Source of the DNA: Parastagonospora avenae f. sp. tritici 18332-5
Lineage: Eukaryota > Ascomycota > Dothideomycetes > Pleosporales > Phaeosphaeriaceae
Reading direction: 5' to 3'
Assembly (NCBI GenBank): GCA_022559985.1
Contig: JAFJTR010000062.1
Span: forward strand, 1 to 64,000
Length of the DNA: 64,000 bases
Shown: positions 22,139 through 32,694 of the stretch, piece by piece
How positions within the stretch are numbered: the first letter of the stretch is position 1
Layout: every line of letters starts with the position of its first letter
Program-made: the position numbers and the translations under genes
The notes under the pieces: generated by a model
Database searches by the model: none
Told to the model about the DNA's origin: nothing
What the model saw: only the letters and a program-made list of their open reading frames with translations

Positions 22139-23404
22139 ATGGTATCTAATAGCCGCTACGCCAATCTCGGCGAGGTGCCGCTCAAAGCCATGGCGCAGCT
22201 CCGTGGCCTGTCACCCAATGGTGACAAAGATTCGCTGGTTCAACGTCTAGTCGCCCAGGATATCGAGACCGGCGCGGTAGGCGAGACGGACAACGAGGCT
22301 GGCGAGCCGAACGATGAGACCTGGGATAGTGATGTGAAGGCCGCCGAGATCACCAATGGCGCCGACGACGACGAGGCTTGGGAGGGTAAGAAGACTTCGA
22401 AGCGTGTGGCTGCCAAACCAGAGATCCGCGTCTCAAAGGACATTGAGGATCTCCAGGATACCTCAACCGCTGGGGATATAGAGGAGCTCGAGCCCATCAT
22501 TGAGGGTAAGGGTGACCTCCAGGACGCCGCCCCAGCCACCGAAGACGTCGACCCAAAGGTCGCTGAAGGCACACATGACGTCTCAACTGCTGATGTTCTC
22601 CGGTCCGAGGCCGATGTTCCTGTCGGTGAGGTGTCCAAGAAGAAGCGTCGTCGCGGCAAGAAGGGTGGCAAAAAGGTTAACAAGAATAAGGCCACCGAGG
22701 GTAGCGATACGGCTGGTGGGAAGGCCGAGAAGGGCTCAGTGGAGCCTGAAGTAGCTCACGACGTTGACGACGCTGAGGCTGTTGGCAAGGCCTCCTCCAC
22801 TGCTTCGACCGTCGTCGAGGATAACGACGCGGTCGACAGCGAGACCTCTTCGGGCTCAATAGAGCCTGATATGACTCAAGACGTTCTCGACAGCGAGAAT
22901 GCTTCGGGTTCAGTGGAGCCTGGAGTGACTCTGGACATTGTCGCCGATCAGGGTGGCTATGATGCTGAGTCCGCGGTTGAGCTATCCTCTACCGCACCAA
23001 CCGTAGTCGAGGAGCCTTCGTCTGGCCTTGAGAAGACGATTCAGGTTGAAGATGAGCCTGCTGAGGACATCCAGGCTCCTTCATCGCCTGAAGTGAAGCT
23101 CCGCCAAATCACGAAGAAGGCTCGCACTGTCCGCGCTTCGCCCGACCAGTTCGACGTCCTCGGCGTTGAAGAAGACAACGTCGCCAAGCTCGAGGCGATT
23201 GAATCAGCCATTGACTTGGCTATGGACCCAGCCAACGACTCCGCGCCGAAGAAGTCGCGAAAGCGCGGCAAGAAGGGTGGCAAGAAGGTACAGAAGGCTG
23301 TCGCGAAGAAGACGCAGCCAAAGCACTTCACACACGTGGCTTGTGCGGCTGCGTTGTTTGGTGTGGTGGGCGTTGCGGTTGGTGTGTCGGCCATGTTTGC
23401 ATAG
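22139..23404 (+). CDS. SAP-domain protein with a C-terminal membrane anchor
   Basis: A single exon encodes 421 aa. Residues ~6-42 fit a SAP motif (LGEVPLKAMAQLRGLSPNG then DSLVQRLVAQD), a short helix-turn-helix that binds DNA or RNA. The middle is acidic with tandem degenerate repeats (VDSETSSGSIEPD, DSENASGSVEPG). Two near-identical basic patches, KKKRRRGKKGGKKV (~164) and RKRGKKGGKKV (~370), flank it. The last ~23 residues (VACAAALFGVVGVAVGVSAM) form one hydrophobic helix at the very C-terminus, the layout of a tail-anchored protein. A nuclear-envelope or ER protein that binds nucleic acid would fit; this is inference. No orthologue is recognised. Confidence 0.75.
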   Translation: MVSNSRYANLGEVPLKAMAQLRGLSPNGDKDSLVQRLVAQDIETGAVGETDNEAGEPNDETWDSDVKAAEITNGADDDEAWEGKKTSKRVAAKPEIRVSKDIEDLQDTSTAGDIEELEPIIEGKGDLQDAAPATEDVDPKVAEGTHDVSTADVLRSEADVPVGEVSKKKRRRGKKGGKKVNKNKATEGSDTAGGKAEKGSVEPEVAHDVDDAEAVGKASSTASTVVEDNDAVDSETSSGSIEPDMTQDVLDSENASGSVEPGVTLDIVADQGGYDAESAVELSSTAPTVVEEPSSGLEKTIQVEDEPAEDIQAPSSPEVKLRQITKKARTVRASPDQFDVLGVEEDNVAKLEAIESAIDLAMDPANDSAPKKSRKRGKKGGKKVQKAVAKKTQPKHFTHVACAAALFGVVGVAVGVSAMFA

Positions 23405-23925
23405 ATCCTGAGTGAGGGTTGAAAATGCGAGTATGTGGTCGCGGCATGGTAAATGCTGAAGTATGATTCAAACTACAAATGCTTTCGCCGAGCGAAAGAT
23501 CTCAATATGGTACAATTGCAACTGTTCGTGATAACACTGTGTTTTAAATGTAACCCTTTCATGATTGCAATGCATGTAAAGTCTATGGTTTCGTAGGACC
23601 TCGTCGTTGCTTCAAGCCTCGTCGTGAGCACTCAAATGCGTGGCTCAAGGAGCAATACGCTGATTCATTACTAACAAATTAACCACACAACAACGGGAAC
23701 ACTTCCTTGGAGCACGTTTGCTGTCCGGTCAACTGAGCTCGTCTTGAGTGTTCTGTTTCCGAAGAAAAGCTTTTGTATGAAGATCGATATGTTAACGTGG
23801 ATGAGAGATGTTGAATCAATCATCGCCCCGGCGTTGTGGAAAAGACCAAAACGCCTCAAAATAGACAGAGAGGTCTTGTAGTGTCTTGTGAGCCAGTACA
23901 ATCCTGGAATGAAACCATCTACATC
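23405..23925. other. Intergenic, convergent 3' flanks
   Basis: AT-richer sequence lies between the ends of the SAP gene and the small secreted protein gene. No supported feature is seen. Confidence 0.55.
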
Positions 23926-24356
23926 CTAACAAGAACATCCCCCGTCTTCCCCACCACAAGCGATACAAAAATTGTGCCAAGTATAAAAACACCCGAGAAG
24001 CCCCATCGGATCGTTAATGGCATTGCTGGCGAGGCAATGAGCGCATGCAATTGCGATGGCACCGCAAACTATTTTCTCCTGTTTGGGTACTGCGTCGGCG
24101 TGGGAGTCGTGGCCATTGGTATTGAGACCCTTTGACGCAACGGCGGCATGGTAGGCTTTCACTTTCTCAGCAGTAGGCCTAGAAGATTGTTTTAGCCGGT
24201 CTCGTGGAATGTACAACGGTCGCGGTGAACTTAGTACTTGTCATTAGACTGACGAGCCTCAACGGCAACGGCGTCAACAGCCTCAACACCAGCGGCGTAG
24301 CTCGTGTTGATGCCCCCAAGAGCGACAAAAGCGCCTAGGATAGTGGATGCCTTCAT
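23926..24356 (-). CDS. Small secreted cysteine-rich protein, 123 aa (8 Cys)
   Basis: Two exons (24356-24238 and 24178-23926) with a 59-nt intron (GTACTA..TTCTAG) join in frame. Exon 1 encodes a classic signal peptide, MKASTILGAFVALGGINTSY, with cleavage expected near AA-GVEA. A possible processing site EAR-Q lies near residue 35. The C-terminal ~55 residues hold all eight cysteines: VCGAIAIACAHC, GLLGCFYT, FCIACGG and GGCSC. Size, signal peptide and Cys content match fungal secreted effectors or antimicrobial proteins. No known family is recognised. Exon 1 is too short to stand out alone, so this gene is easily missed. The donor GTACTA is not consensus, so the splice model needs transcript support. 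Confidence 0.7.
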
Positions 24357-26808
24357 CTTGATGAGAGAGAATGAGAACCTGGCGACAAGTGGAGAGTGAA
24401 AGACGAGTTTGAAGTGAAGAAGAGGGGCGTGAGACTTGATGACAAGAAGAACTGTTGGGAGAGAACTGCCCTTTTAACCTAAACACCGAAGCTTAGAGCT
24501 TTCCTCAAGAGCATAGTAAGAGAAGCGGGACAAAAGAGGGGTAAATTGTCCCGAACGCCCAGTTCGCGCAAGAGTAAGCAATACGAGAGTTCACTACATG
24601 TGACAACTCCGTTGAGAAACTCTACAAGCACATGTACTGTGGCGGTGTGGTCATGCTGGGAAATGAGCTTGAGGAGATGGCAATTGAAAGGTTGCAGCAG
24701 CATAAGGCATGATCTGTAGGCCAGAAAATACAACAGAATGCATCAATGCCGACGACTACCCTATAGCCCGGTGGAAGCTGGTCTCGTGGAATCGGTGTTA
24801 TTCAAATCTTACTCAAGCACCTGGATCAGACCCACACATATTCTTCCTTGCTAACAATGATAATGATACTGAATGTGATCTAGATCCTCACATGCGGGCA
24901 GTCTTTAAAGTGGTCGATGTTGTTTGGCATACTAACAGACTCCGCAGATCTGGCACCCTGTACAACTCTGGTCCTGAATTGACTAACAAAGCCCATCATT
25001 CTATAAAAAAAAGACAAGGGTCATATTGTTTCAGGTTGCTCTAGACGTTAGGGAATCTAGTCGACATGTCTTTCGGTCTTTGTTGTCAAACTTTGATGGA
25101 ATGCACAATTTTCCGACACGGGATTCAGTCCACGGTCAAATCAACCCGAAATAATCCCTGAAAAGACGGGGGACAGGGCCCGTTGTCTTTGGGATACGAA
25201 ATTCGAAGGATTAAGAGTTTTGCCGACCCGGACCTCATGTTCCTCAGCGCTATTCTGCATTCATGACAAACGAACAAGGAACTGCACTGGTCGACACGGT
25301 AGATAATGGCCAGAATTGGCAGCCATTATGCACAGAACTCCATGATAGGATTACTCGCAAATGAACACGTCGGGGTAATGATGGTGAAGGGAGTTACTTC
25401 TCCGTCACCATAGTCAGCAAAGCCGCAAACGATTTGTTAAATGTCCTGAGTAGAACTAACCTAAGTGCAAAGAGAAGCTCCCCCCCACCCTTTGCGCCCC
25501 CACTTCAGATGCAAGCTCTTCATCACATCTGGTATCGTTCGGGTGAGATTTGGCGGTAGCATGCATTACCTACATGCTCACGATAAGTCATAAGACCGAT
25601 GCACACGAGCGAAACGATCTAGAGAAGTCCTTCTATCGGACCGCACATAACAGGCCATACACGGCTCAGTAGTAGCTGACCGGGCCATCGCTTCTGAGCA
25701 GAAGACGCGGTGTAGACGCGGTGTAGAAACCAATTCTGCTAACGTCCGAGATTGCTCCGTGACCGCTTAGATACCTTGTTCATCCCAAAACGGAGTGGCC
25801 ACGGTCAAGTCGCACTATCACCGACACGCTGTACGATGTACAGGGCGCCTGAACTGCTTACATTTTGATGAAACTGAAGTTGAACAGTGGTCAACAGCAA
25901 GAAGCTTCGTTTAGCAGTGTGGCAATGAGTTCGACCTTGGGGCCGTGCCCAGTAAACTTCCCGATACCTATTCGTCAGTACCTAGGTAGTCTTTATCCTG
26001 TATGAACTTGGAAGGGTTAAAGACATTCAGTGATGGAGACAGGTTTGAGTCTGCTGTTGGACAAAGTTTAATTAGACTGCGGGCCGACGGACCTACACCC
26101 TGCAAGTTGGGGGACGGACCGAACGTATGGCCGCAACCTCACATGGCAGTTCGTACATGGGCTTCCACTTCATGAATTCTCATGACACGAACGCCAAGAC
26201 TTGAAACATTGCGATTGAGTTGCTTTTATGGGTACTTAGGCATGAAGGAGCGGGACTAGCCTGACGCATCACCCCAAGTCGGTGAAACTCGCCCCTTCGA
26301 AACCAGTCAACTCTTGATATCGCGCCAAGACACCACACCAAGACACTTCCGCCGGACCCTGCCCAGATGGCACCAGATGGGGCCTATGATCAGTGATACC
26401 ACGAGTTGGAGCTTGGTGGTCTGCTAAGCGTTCAGATCGTCCAAGATCTGATGCTTAATGAGCACCGACGTATCTGGGGAATCGCATAGAAAATAGGTCG
26501 ATATGCCGGATAGATCAACAGGCGGGTGGGGGGGAAGCGAACTCTGGAAAGACATGCCAGTATGATTGGAGGGTCCGCTGTTGCTAGTGGTATGCCTTCA
26601 TGTCACGGTAACGGGCTTGAACTTCACATGGACGATTAGGTAAGAGTAAGTCACGGCACCTACCGTGGCTGCTTTCTTCTCGGTGATATATTTCGTGAAC
26701 GCTAGTCGTTAATGATGTTCGGTTGCCTAGAATCACCGCAATAGGTTCACGAGGTCAGGGTTCCTGAGCAAACCTGCGTACAGGGAAAGTACGGCAGTTG
26801 ACTTGTGC
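24357..26808. other. Gene-sparse region, about 2.4 kb
   Basis: No convincing gene is present. A 111-codon plus frame at 24709-25044 has Cys and NxT/S sites but no signal peptide or upstream exon. A perfect 11-bp tandem duplication (AGACGCGGTGT, twice) lies near 25704. The remainder has no long frame, tRNA or visible transposon ends. It may be decayed repeat DNA; this is inference. Confidence 0.5.
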
Positions 26809-27258
26809 CTAAAATTCAATAGCACAAACAGAGGGCTCCTCTTGCCCTGGTGGTTGTTTCTCGAGCGACGAAGCGAGACGACGTGTTTGATTCCCCGTTG
26901 CTATGAAGGCTATAGAATAAAGCAAACTCAGTATCAGCGATACCACGGTGAACGCAAATACTGGCTTTCCAAAATCAAAGGCTAATATGGGGCATAAGGT
27001 TGCGAAAACTAAGTTCCGGCCATCCTTGCCGTAGTAGCTGCCCAGGTGTAGACCAGCGTAAACTTGGTTTCGGAGACACCGCGGCAAATAAAATAAAAGG
27101 TCTCCAAGAACAGCGGTCAAACTAAAACACGAGATGGCTCTATTGTTTCCGACCTGTCCAAAGTAAATGGTGGATTCACTTGAGTGCCGAGACGTTCTTT
27201 GGGAGGCAGTCCTCGAAGTATAAGAAGCGTAGCTCCGAAGACCTTGAGCGGGCACCAC
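26809..27258 (-). CDS. Possible membrane protein fragment, 149 aa
   Basis: This open frame has a Ser/Arg/Thr-rich first 30 residues followed by two hydrophobic helices near the C-terminal half: NLVFATLCPILAFDFG and FAFTVVSLILSLLYSIAFIA. It lies head to head with the secreted protein gene at 27330. No family is recognised. The hydrophobic pattern is more ordered than random sequence, but the frame could be spurious. If real it would be a two- or three-helix membrane protein, or the 3' end of a decayed gene. Confidence 0.3.
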   Translation of the reverse strand: MVPAQGLRSYASYTSRTASQRTSRHSSESTIYFGQVGNNRAISCFSLTAVLGDLLFYLPRCLRNQVYAGLHLGSYYGKDGRNLVFATLCPILAFDFGKPVFAFTVVSLILSLLYSIAFIATGNQTRRLASSLEKQPPGQEEPSVCAIEF

Positions 27259-27329
27259 TATTCAAAACCATCTCCAGCGTTATTACCTCACTCAACACTC
27301 TTCTTTCGATCACTCTCGCGACGTTCAAG

Positions 27330-27605
27330 ATGAGGGCTTCTTCAGTCTTTCTTACCCTTCTTGGCGGAAGCGGGTTAGCAGCAGCAGCTGTACTTGCTCC
27401 CAGGCAGGATTTGTGCTGTGTTCTAGGATACGACCAAGAATCAGTTTTCGGCAAATGTGTCTACTGGGATGACTGTGGTCCATCAAACGCAAACTGGGGA
27501 GGGTGTGGAACGGCTGATGAAAAAGCACAGTGCTCTAGGTGCGAACGTCGCCCACTTGATAAAGAGTGCTCAGCAAAACCTGTAAGTTGGACTGGAATAG
27601 ATTAG
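27330..27605 (+). CDS. Small secreted cysteine-rich protein, 84-91 aa (8 Cys)
   Basis: The start at 27330 gives a clear signal peptide (MRASSVFLTLLGGSGLAAAA) followed by VLAPR-Q, a likely cleavage or processing site. The mature part has eight cysteines in ~55 residues: LCCVLGYD, GKCVYWDDC, GGCGTAD, QCSRCE and KEC. Near the end a perfect GTAAGT donor (27582) lies in frame. Splicing to the AG at 27626 would give an immediate TGA and an 84-aa product; without splicing the protein is 91 aa. It is unlike the 8-Cys protein at 24.3 kb in Cys spacing. An effector or defence role is inferred from class features only. Confidence 0.72.
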   Translation: MRASSVFLTLLGGSGLAAAAVLAPRQDLCCVLGYDQESVFGKCVYWDDCGPSNANWGGCGTADEKAQCSRCERRPLDKECSAKPVSWTGID

Positions 27606-28569
27606 GTAGTGGTCAGTTGTTAACAGTGATCATTAAAGTAACCGGGAACTTGGTTTACGGCTCACGCTGCCTTCTGGCGTGCCACTCTTTCGTCACCACG
27701 CTCGTTTCCACTACGATCGCTAGGCTTGGACATCTCTTTAAGAGATCGGGGTTCAATGTTTAAGGCCCGTTATAGGCTGTTCTGGGTTTTCCCTCAGCAC
27801 TACGAAGTACGAGTGACAGCACAAGCTGAAGTCGGACATGTCCTAGCATTAGACCCATTGAATAAGACCCAGGGCTCAGCCAAATTATCGTAGTACCTAT
27901 GACCCACTCGTCAGCTATCTAAGACACTATCGAGCACCGCTATCTCGTTATCTATGCATACCTCACGATCACGTAACACACATGTGCGTGGGCCCACGTT
28001 CTCAATATAAAGTTCTTGATATGCTCACTCCTCCGAAAAAACTACTTTTTATTCTCAATTTCATCAAGTGACCAAAGTCTAATTAGCGCGACGACGAACC
28101 TTGAACGACGTCAGCTCTTAAGCCACTCTTGACGCCAAATTCGGCATTCTGTCCTGATATCTTGTAGCTTGCAAGAGGTGAAACGCGTTTCAACCCTCGT
28201 TCAAGTATGAAAAATTTCAACTCGATGCCTTAATGAACGAAAAGTTCCTGTTGATGGACAAGATAGCTACGCTATATTGCGATAGATGAGTTGGATGTTT
28301 GCGTGTCCTAATTGGAGAAAAGATGTGAACTTCGGAGCGTCTACCTAGTTTCAATATTAACCGATCTGGAGTCAAAGGTATTTTCTCCATCACTCAATGA
28401 GAAGATCACTAGCAAAAAGGGTGGAATAGGCTTCATGAATGATCAATCAATCTTATGCTTAAAGCTATTTGCACTAACCACGGAACCGAACACTACGTCC
28501 AAGAAAATGTCCGTTCGTATAAAATCTGGCCAGGAATGCTAGTAACAACCGCACGTGGACCCAAAGATT
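27606..28569. other. Intergenic, about 1 kb
   Basis: AT-rich stretches occur near 28020-28080 and 28200-28400, and a 76-codon plus frame lacks features. No RNA gene, repeat or conserved frame is seen. Confidence 0.5.
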
Positions 28570-29349
28570 TTAGTACAGATCGTAATCCGTTCCATAGTTC
28601 TTGTTAGAAGAGCCATACCTAGAAGATGACGAGTATCCAGTGCTACTACCAAAGCCACGAGCGTTCGTAGCGCTTAGACCACGACCACGGATGGCATTGC
28701 TGCGCGACAGCCCCGCACCCTTGTACCCCGAGGTTGTGTCAGACTTACCATAGTAGCCATCATCACCGTAAGTAGGGGTCTCGCGAATATTAGATGAGCG
28801 ACCAAGAGGCCGGCTGGAAGACTCCGTACGCTTCTCGAAGCGAGACGAACCCAAGGGGCTGACGCCGCGGTGGTCAGAGTATGAGTATTGGCGACGGGGG
28901 CGCTCAGCATCGCTGCGAGGAGGTGAGATGCCACGAGCTGTGGCGGCGCGACGAAGAGTCGCATTGGAGTATGTCGAGTAGCCTCCGATGCAAGAATCGT
29001 CGTACTCGGTCTCCTCGACCGGATCGTATTCCGCGGTGCGTTCAAAGTAAGGGTGTGAGTTAGTACGACCATACGAGGGCTTAGAAGAAAGGCTCGTAGA
29101 ATCGTCGTAGTCGTATGGCGTCGCACTATACTTAGACTTGTAGCCACTGCCCTTGTAATCGTAATCTGTGTCAAAGTCGGAACCGTCGCACTTGGAGCTC
29201 GATCCGCCATACAAGCTTGAGGTCTTGCTGGATGATCCGTATGCTGAGTCTACATCGTCATGGTCACAACGGCGCGAGCTTGAACTGGTTCCATGCTTAG
29301 AGCTAGTGCCGTACTTGCCACCGGAGGGGTATGGGTAGGATGAAGGCAT
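28570..29349 (-). CDS. Ser/Tyr/Gly-rich low-complexity protein, 259 aa
   Basis: A single exon starts at the ATG at 29349 (MPSSYPYPSGGKYGTSSKHG). The whole protein is built from Ser, Tyr, Gly, Asp and Arg, with repeated YGSSS, SSRYGSS and GYKG-type blocks. No folded domain, signal peptide or membrane helix is seen. Such composition is typical of disordered, prion-like or phase-separating proteins, and also of some lineage-specific stress proteins. The consistent frame and regular composition support a real gene; function is unknown. Upstream in-frame codons exist but no better start is seen. Confidence 0.65.
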   Translation of the reverse strand: MPSSYPYPSGGKYGTSSKHGTSSSSRRCDHDDVDSAYGSSSKTSSLYGGSSSKCDGSDFDTDYDYKGSGYKSKYSATPYDYDDSTSLSSKPSYGRTNSHPYFERTAEYDPVEETEYDDSCIGGYSTYSNATLRRAATARGISPPRSDAERPRRQYSYSDHRGVSPLGSSRFEKRTESSSRPLGRSSNIRETPTYGDDGYYGKSDTTSGYKGAGLSRSNAIRGRGLSATNARGFGSSTGYSSSSRYGSSNKNYGTDYDLY

Positions 29350-29670
29350 CTCTGTGAATATGATGTCTGGATGTGTTGTTTGTGAACTTTTGTTTGCGTG
29401 TGTATGCAAAGTGAAGATGTGTGTAGAAGTCTAGGCTTCTGTATGATGTCTGAATGAAAAGAAGGTAGATGGGAGCATATCTCAAACGATTTTTATGTCA
29501 GTGTGGGCTCGCGCATTGTTTCTTGACAGCGTAGACACTGTGCTCATACAATGATAGCGGCAAGTTAACAATGCAGGTGAACAGAGCTCACCTCCTGCAT
29601 GATGAGACAACATTGGCAAAAACATGTATTTACATTGACAGCAGGTAACAAAAAGACCAAACAAGAAGGC
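29350..29670. other. Intergenic
   Basis: This is the promoter side of the Ser/Tyr/Gly-rich gene and the downstream flank of the tRNA-Asn gene. Nothing further is supported. Confidence 0.5.
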
Positions 29671-29677
29671 AAAAAAA
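29671..29677 (-). terminator. RNA polymerase III terminator of tRNA-Asn
   Basis: A run of seven T residues on the minus strand lies four bases past the tRNA 3' end, as expected of a Pol III stop. Confidence 0.8.
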
Positions 29678-29680
29678 TTG

Positions 29681-29765
29681 CTCCCCCGGAAAGGTTCGAA
29701 CTTCCAACCTCCTGATGTGCTATCGTGATAACAGTCAGACGCGCTGCCTATTGCGCCACGGAGGA
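29681..29765 (-). tRNA. tRNA-Asn (anticodon GTT) with a 12-nt intron
   Basis: The minus strand folds as a cloverleaf. The acceptor stem is TCCTCCG with CGGGGGA. The D-arm is GCGC..GCGC, the anticodon stem is TCTGA with TCAGG, and the T-arm is GGAAG-TTCGAAC-CTTTC. The loop reads CT-GTT-A, giving anticodon GTT. A 12-nt intron (29728-29717, TCACGATAGCAC) sits after position 37, the canonical site, and is cut by tRNA endonuclease. The B-box GGTTCGAAC-like core is intact. The 73-nt mature tRNA decodes AAC and AAU. Confidence 0.9.
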
Positions 29766-30388
29766 TGTGGCAATTGAATTGAAAGATACTTGAAGCGACT
29801 GGTACATATCTTCAGGTCCACTCAATATCGCAGATGACACAAGAGATGGGACTGAATTGTATTTTACTCGAGGGATGACAATTGGAGTGACCTTGCGCTC
29901 AATGTAATGAATCGCGGTGTAGGCACTGTGAAGTGCTTCCCAATCTCAAACTCTGTGACCTCTACTTTTGTGAATTGTTCAACGAATCCAACAGCTTGAA
30001 GACGACTGAAACCTGAAAAAAGCTTGCATTTGTAGATTATTCTACGAGCTTATCAAAACGTCCGTAGTGATGGCAGTCACTCGCACATCCATTTATTCAT
30101 TACAGTACCAAAGTTACACAATGCTAAAGTCTATTGAATACTTTTAAACAGACGTGAAGTGGTGCATCTAGACATAACCGTGTATGTTCACAGTGTTGGG
30201 GTAGCTATTCAAGGCTTGCACAAGTTTGTGACGAGTAGTCAGCGGAGTCTCTAGAAACGATTATGACCGCGCGCTACATTAACCGGGGCGGATATCGTCG
30301 CATGATCAATAAATCGCCAGTAGGCCGCACATCATAGCAATTTACGAGCACCATTGCAAAGCTGAAACATTTCTTCGATTCGTGGGTA
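29766..30388. other. Intergenic
   Basis: The upstream flank of tRNA-Asn and the 3' flank of the rhodopsin-like gene. AT-rich, with no supported feature. Confidence 0.55.
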
Positions 30389-31963
30389 TCAAAACGCTCT
30401 CGGCGGCTTCTTGGGACACCTCGGGCTGGGCAACGGCGGACAAAATCTCTTACTCTCATCATCATACAAATGCTCCTCTTCCGGCACACTGATAACCTTT
30501 TGTCTAATACCCACCCACTCCGCAGTCGGATGTCTCGCCGGACTACTTCGCCTACTACCGGAACTGCTGCTCTCAGTCTCCCATTCCAAGGTCGGAAGAA
30601 CGCCAACGTTGTCCAGCTGGGTTGGCGCAGCCAATGGGTCTTTGGCGGATGTAGATGTTGCGGGACGGGACACGGGGATGTTGATGTGCCGGTTGAAAAC
30701 GTTCTCTGGGGGCGAAGGGGTGAAGATTGGTTTGGCGATATTAAGGGCGAAATGGGATGATGAGCGCGTGAGGCGGTGGTTTGAGGATAGGTCGAGGCCG
30801 TAGGTGGCGAGAGGGCGACAGTATGGCTCTGCTGTCTTCTCGGTCAATGGTGTTATTGACGCGTGAGAACTACGTGATGTGGTGGAGTCGAAGATGGGTG
30901 TTTGGGGCTTGCGCTCGAAGTAGCGCTTGATGAAGGGTGGGGCGCTGTTGGTGTATGATATCTCCTCGGGCTCGATTTTGCCGGCTATTATCTTTATGAT
31001 GAAAGGATTGAGGACAGGCAAACAAGCAGTGATGATGGCCAGGTTCTGTGCGATTTGCTCACTGAGCACTGTCGGCCATCGGGCGTAAGTCTGATCCGTA
31101 AGGTCGGTGTTGTTGAAGAAATAGAGCTGTGCGCCCATGGCCGCGACGACACTGGAAGAAGTTAGCCTCTTTAGATGCTGGCTGGAGTCATGATGGCCAC
31201 TCACAGTAAACGCGCTAGAAATACCAGGGACACAGAAATCCTCCTCGTCGCCGATATCCTTACATTCCAAACCACGAGCGGTATAAGCACGAGTAGGATC
31301 TCTACTATGATGTTGGTAATACCGATGTAGTTTACGAATGCTATCACATCGTAGCACTGCGTATTTTGGATGAACCTCCAGGGATGCGGCAAGGCACATG
31401 CGAAAGCAGTTGCGATAACGCCCGATAGAGTCCAGAGTGCCGTGAAGCCAGCGAAACCAAGTGCGGTATACTTCGGTACCGTGCCAGGAAGGACTTTGCG
31501 GATGACGAGGCAGACGGAAACGCGAGCAAATCCCATGTTTGCAATGTATAGTATGCATGCAACATATTCGGCCTGTAGAGATCAGTCGAGTGCTACACGA
31601 TGTTGCATTTCGAGACTAACCTTCTGGTAAATGACTATCTGCTCAGCAGACAGGTCACGCACATGCTGACCCAGTGCTCTCATCGACTCAATCGACACAA
31701 CTATTGTTTGTCCAAAGCTGAAGAGCTGCTCTAATTAGTCTTGGCCTCGTCCCTTGAGCTTCTTGACTTACGGCGGCCAGTGCGATGAACAAGTCATCGA
31801 GCCCAAACCTCCTTCGCTTCGTTTTCATCGAAATCTTCATCGCAAATCTAGCAACCAGTGTACAAACGACCACCGCCAGCAGCATCCACGAGACGATATT
31901 GATAACATTGCCGCGGCTCCCCATTGAAATCGTCGTCCGCCTGAGCACTTCGCGATCCGCCAT
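30389..31963 (-). CDS. Fungal rhodopsin-domain (SAT4-type) seven-helix membrane protein
   Basis: Four exons (31963-31772, 31725-31621, 31572-31205, 31151-30389) give 475 aa. The introns are 46, 48 and 53 nt. The start is MADREVLRRT. Seven hydrophobic helices are visible, beginning with INIVSWMLLAVVVCTLVARF. The family-typical DDLFIALAA follows helix 1, and WTLSGVIATAFACALPHPW and CYDVIAFVNYIGITNIIVEI match later helices. The last helix ends with CLPVLNPFIIKI. A ~170-residue Ser/Thr/Pro-rich cytosolic tail follows. Members of this large ascomycete family are orphan receptor-like proteins; some affect virulence or secondary metabolism, but most are uncharacterised. Confidence 0.85.
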
Positions 31964-32694
31964 GACACCCATATCCAAGAACAACAAAGTGCGAAAAAGA
32001 TCAAGCCGCGAGGAAGACTTCCACCATTTGAGGTTTGCGACCGACCAGTTGGCCAACAATAACAGTTCGAGAAGCAGAGTCTTGGCCCCAAGTCTCAACT
32101 CATCCTTGGGGAAGCGACGTCTTAAAGGCAACTACCCACCACCCATGATCAGCCACGACAGACATTATGGGGCGGGACCGGGCTCGCGGATCAGGCCGCA
32201 GTCATTGGAGCAAATGTGAGAAGTGTATGGTCATCGCGTGCGTCGGACTTCGAAAGTGCTGTGTGATTGGTCAATAGTCCCCGACGCACTAGTGCGGCAC
32301 CTCATAAGCCCCGATATAACACTGAGGACATAAGAGTGTGGGACAAGGAAGGTGGGTATATTTGGAAGGATGCAAGTTTGATGTATTGGAGTGGTGTCAT
32401 TGACTCGGCACGGCACGGTGAGGTGTGGTGAGTGGGTATGCGCACGGACCAACGTTTACTTCACTACATGCAGGCTAACATTTGTCTGATGCTGAAATCC
32501 TGTAATACATTGAATGATAAGGCGTGGACGCCTGATCAAATCAAGACCAACCGAAACCCATGTCAACGTGGAAACTCCACCAATATCGCATCCATCACCT
32601 GTAGAAAAAGAATACCGCGAAAGGGACGTGGGGCGGCTCCTTACATCGCAATTACTAATTCTCCGCTCTCTCCCAGCCACCATAGCAGTTCCTA
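31964..32694. other. Intergenic
   Basis: Promoter side of the rhodopsin-like gene and 3' flank of the decayed Gln-rich gene. Open frames here are short and overlapping. Nothing else is seen. Confidence 0.5.

Noticed and set aside
24709..25044. 111-codon plus frame with Cys and N-glycosylation-like sites
   Set aside because: No signal peptide and no in-frame upstream exon with one. It could be a relic but is not supported.
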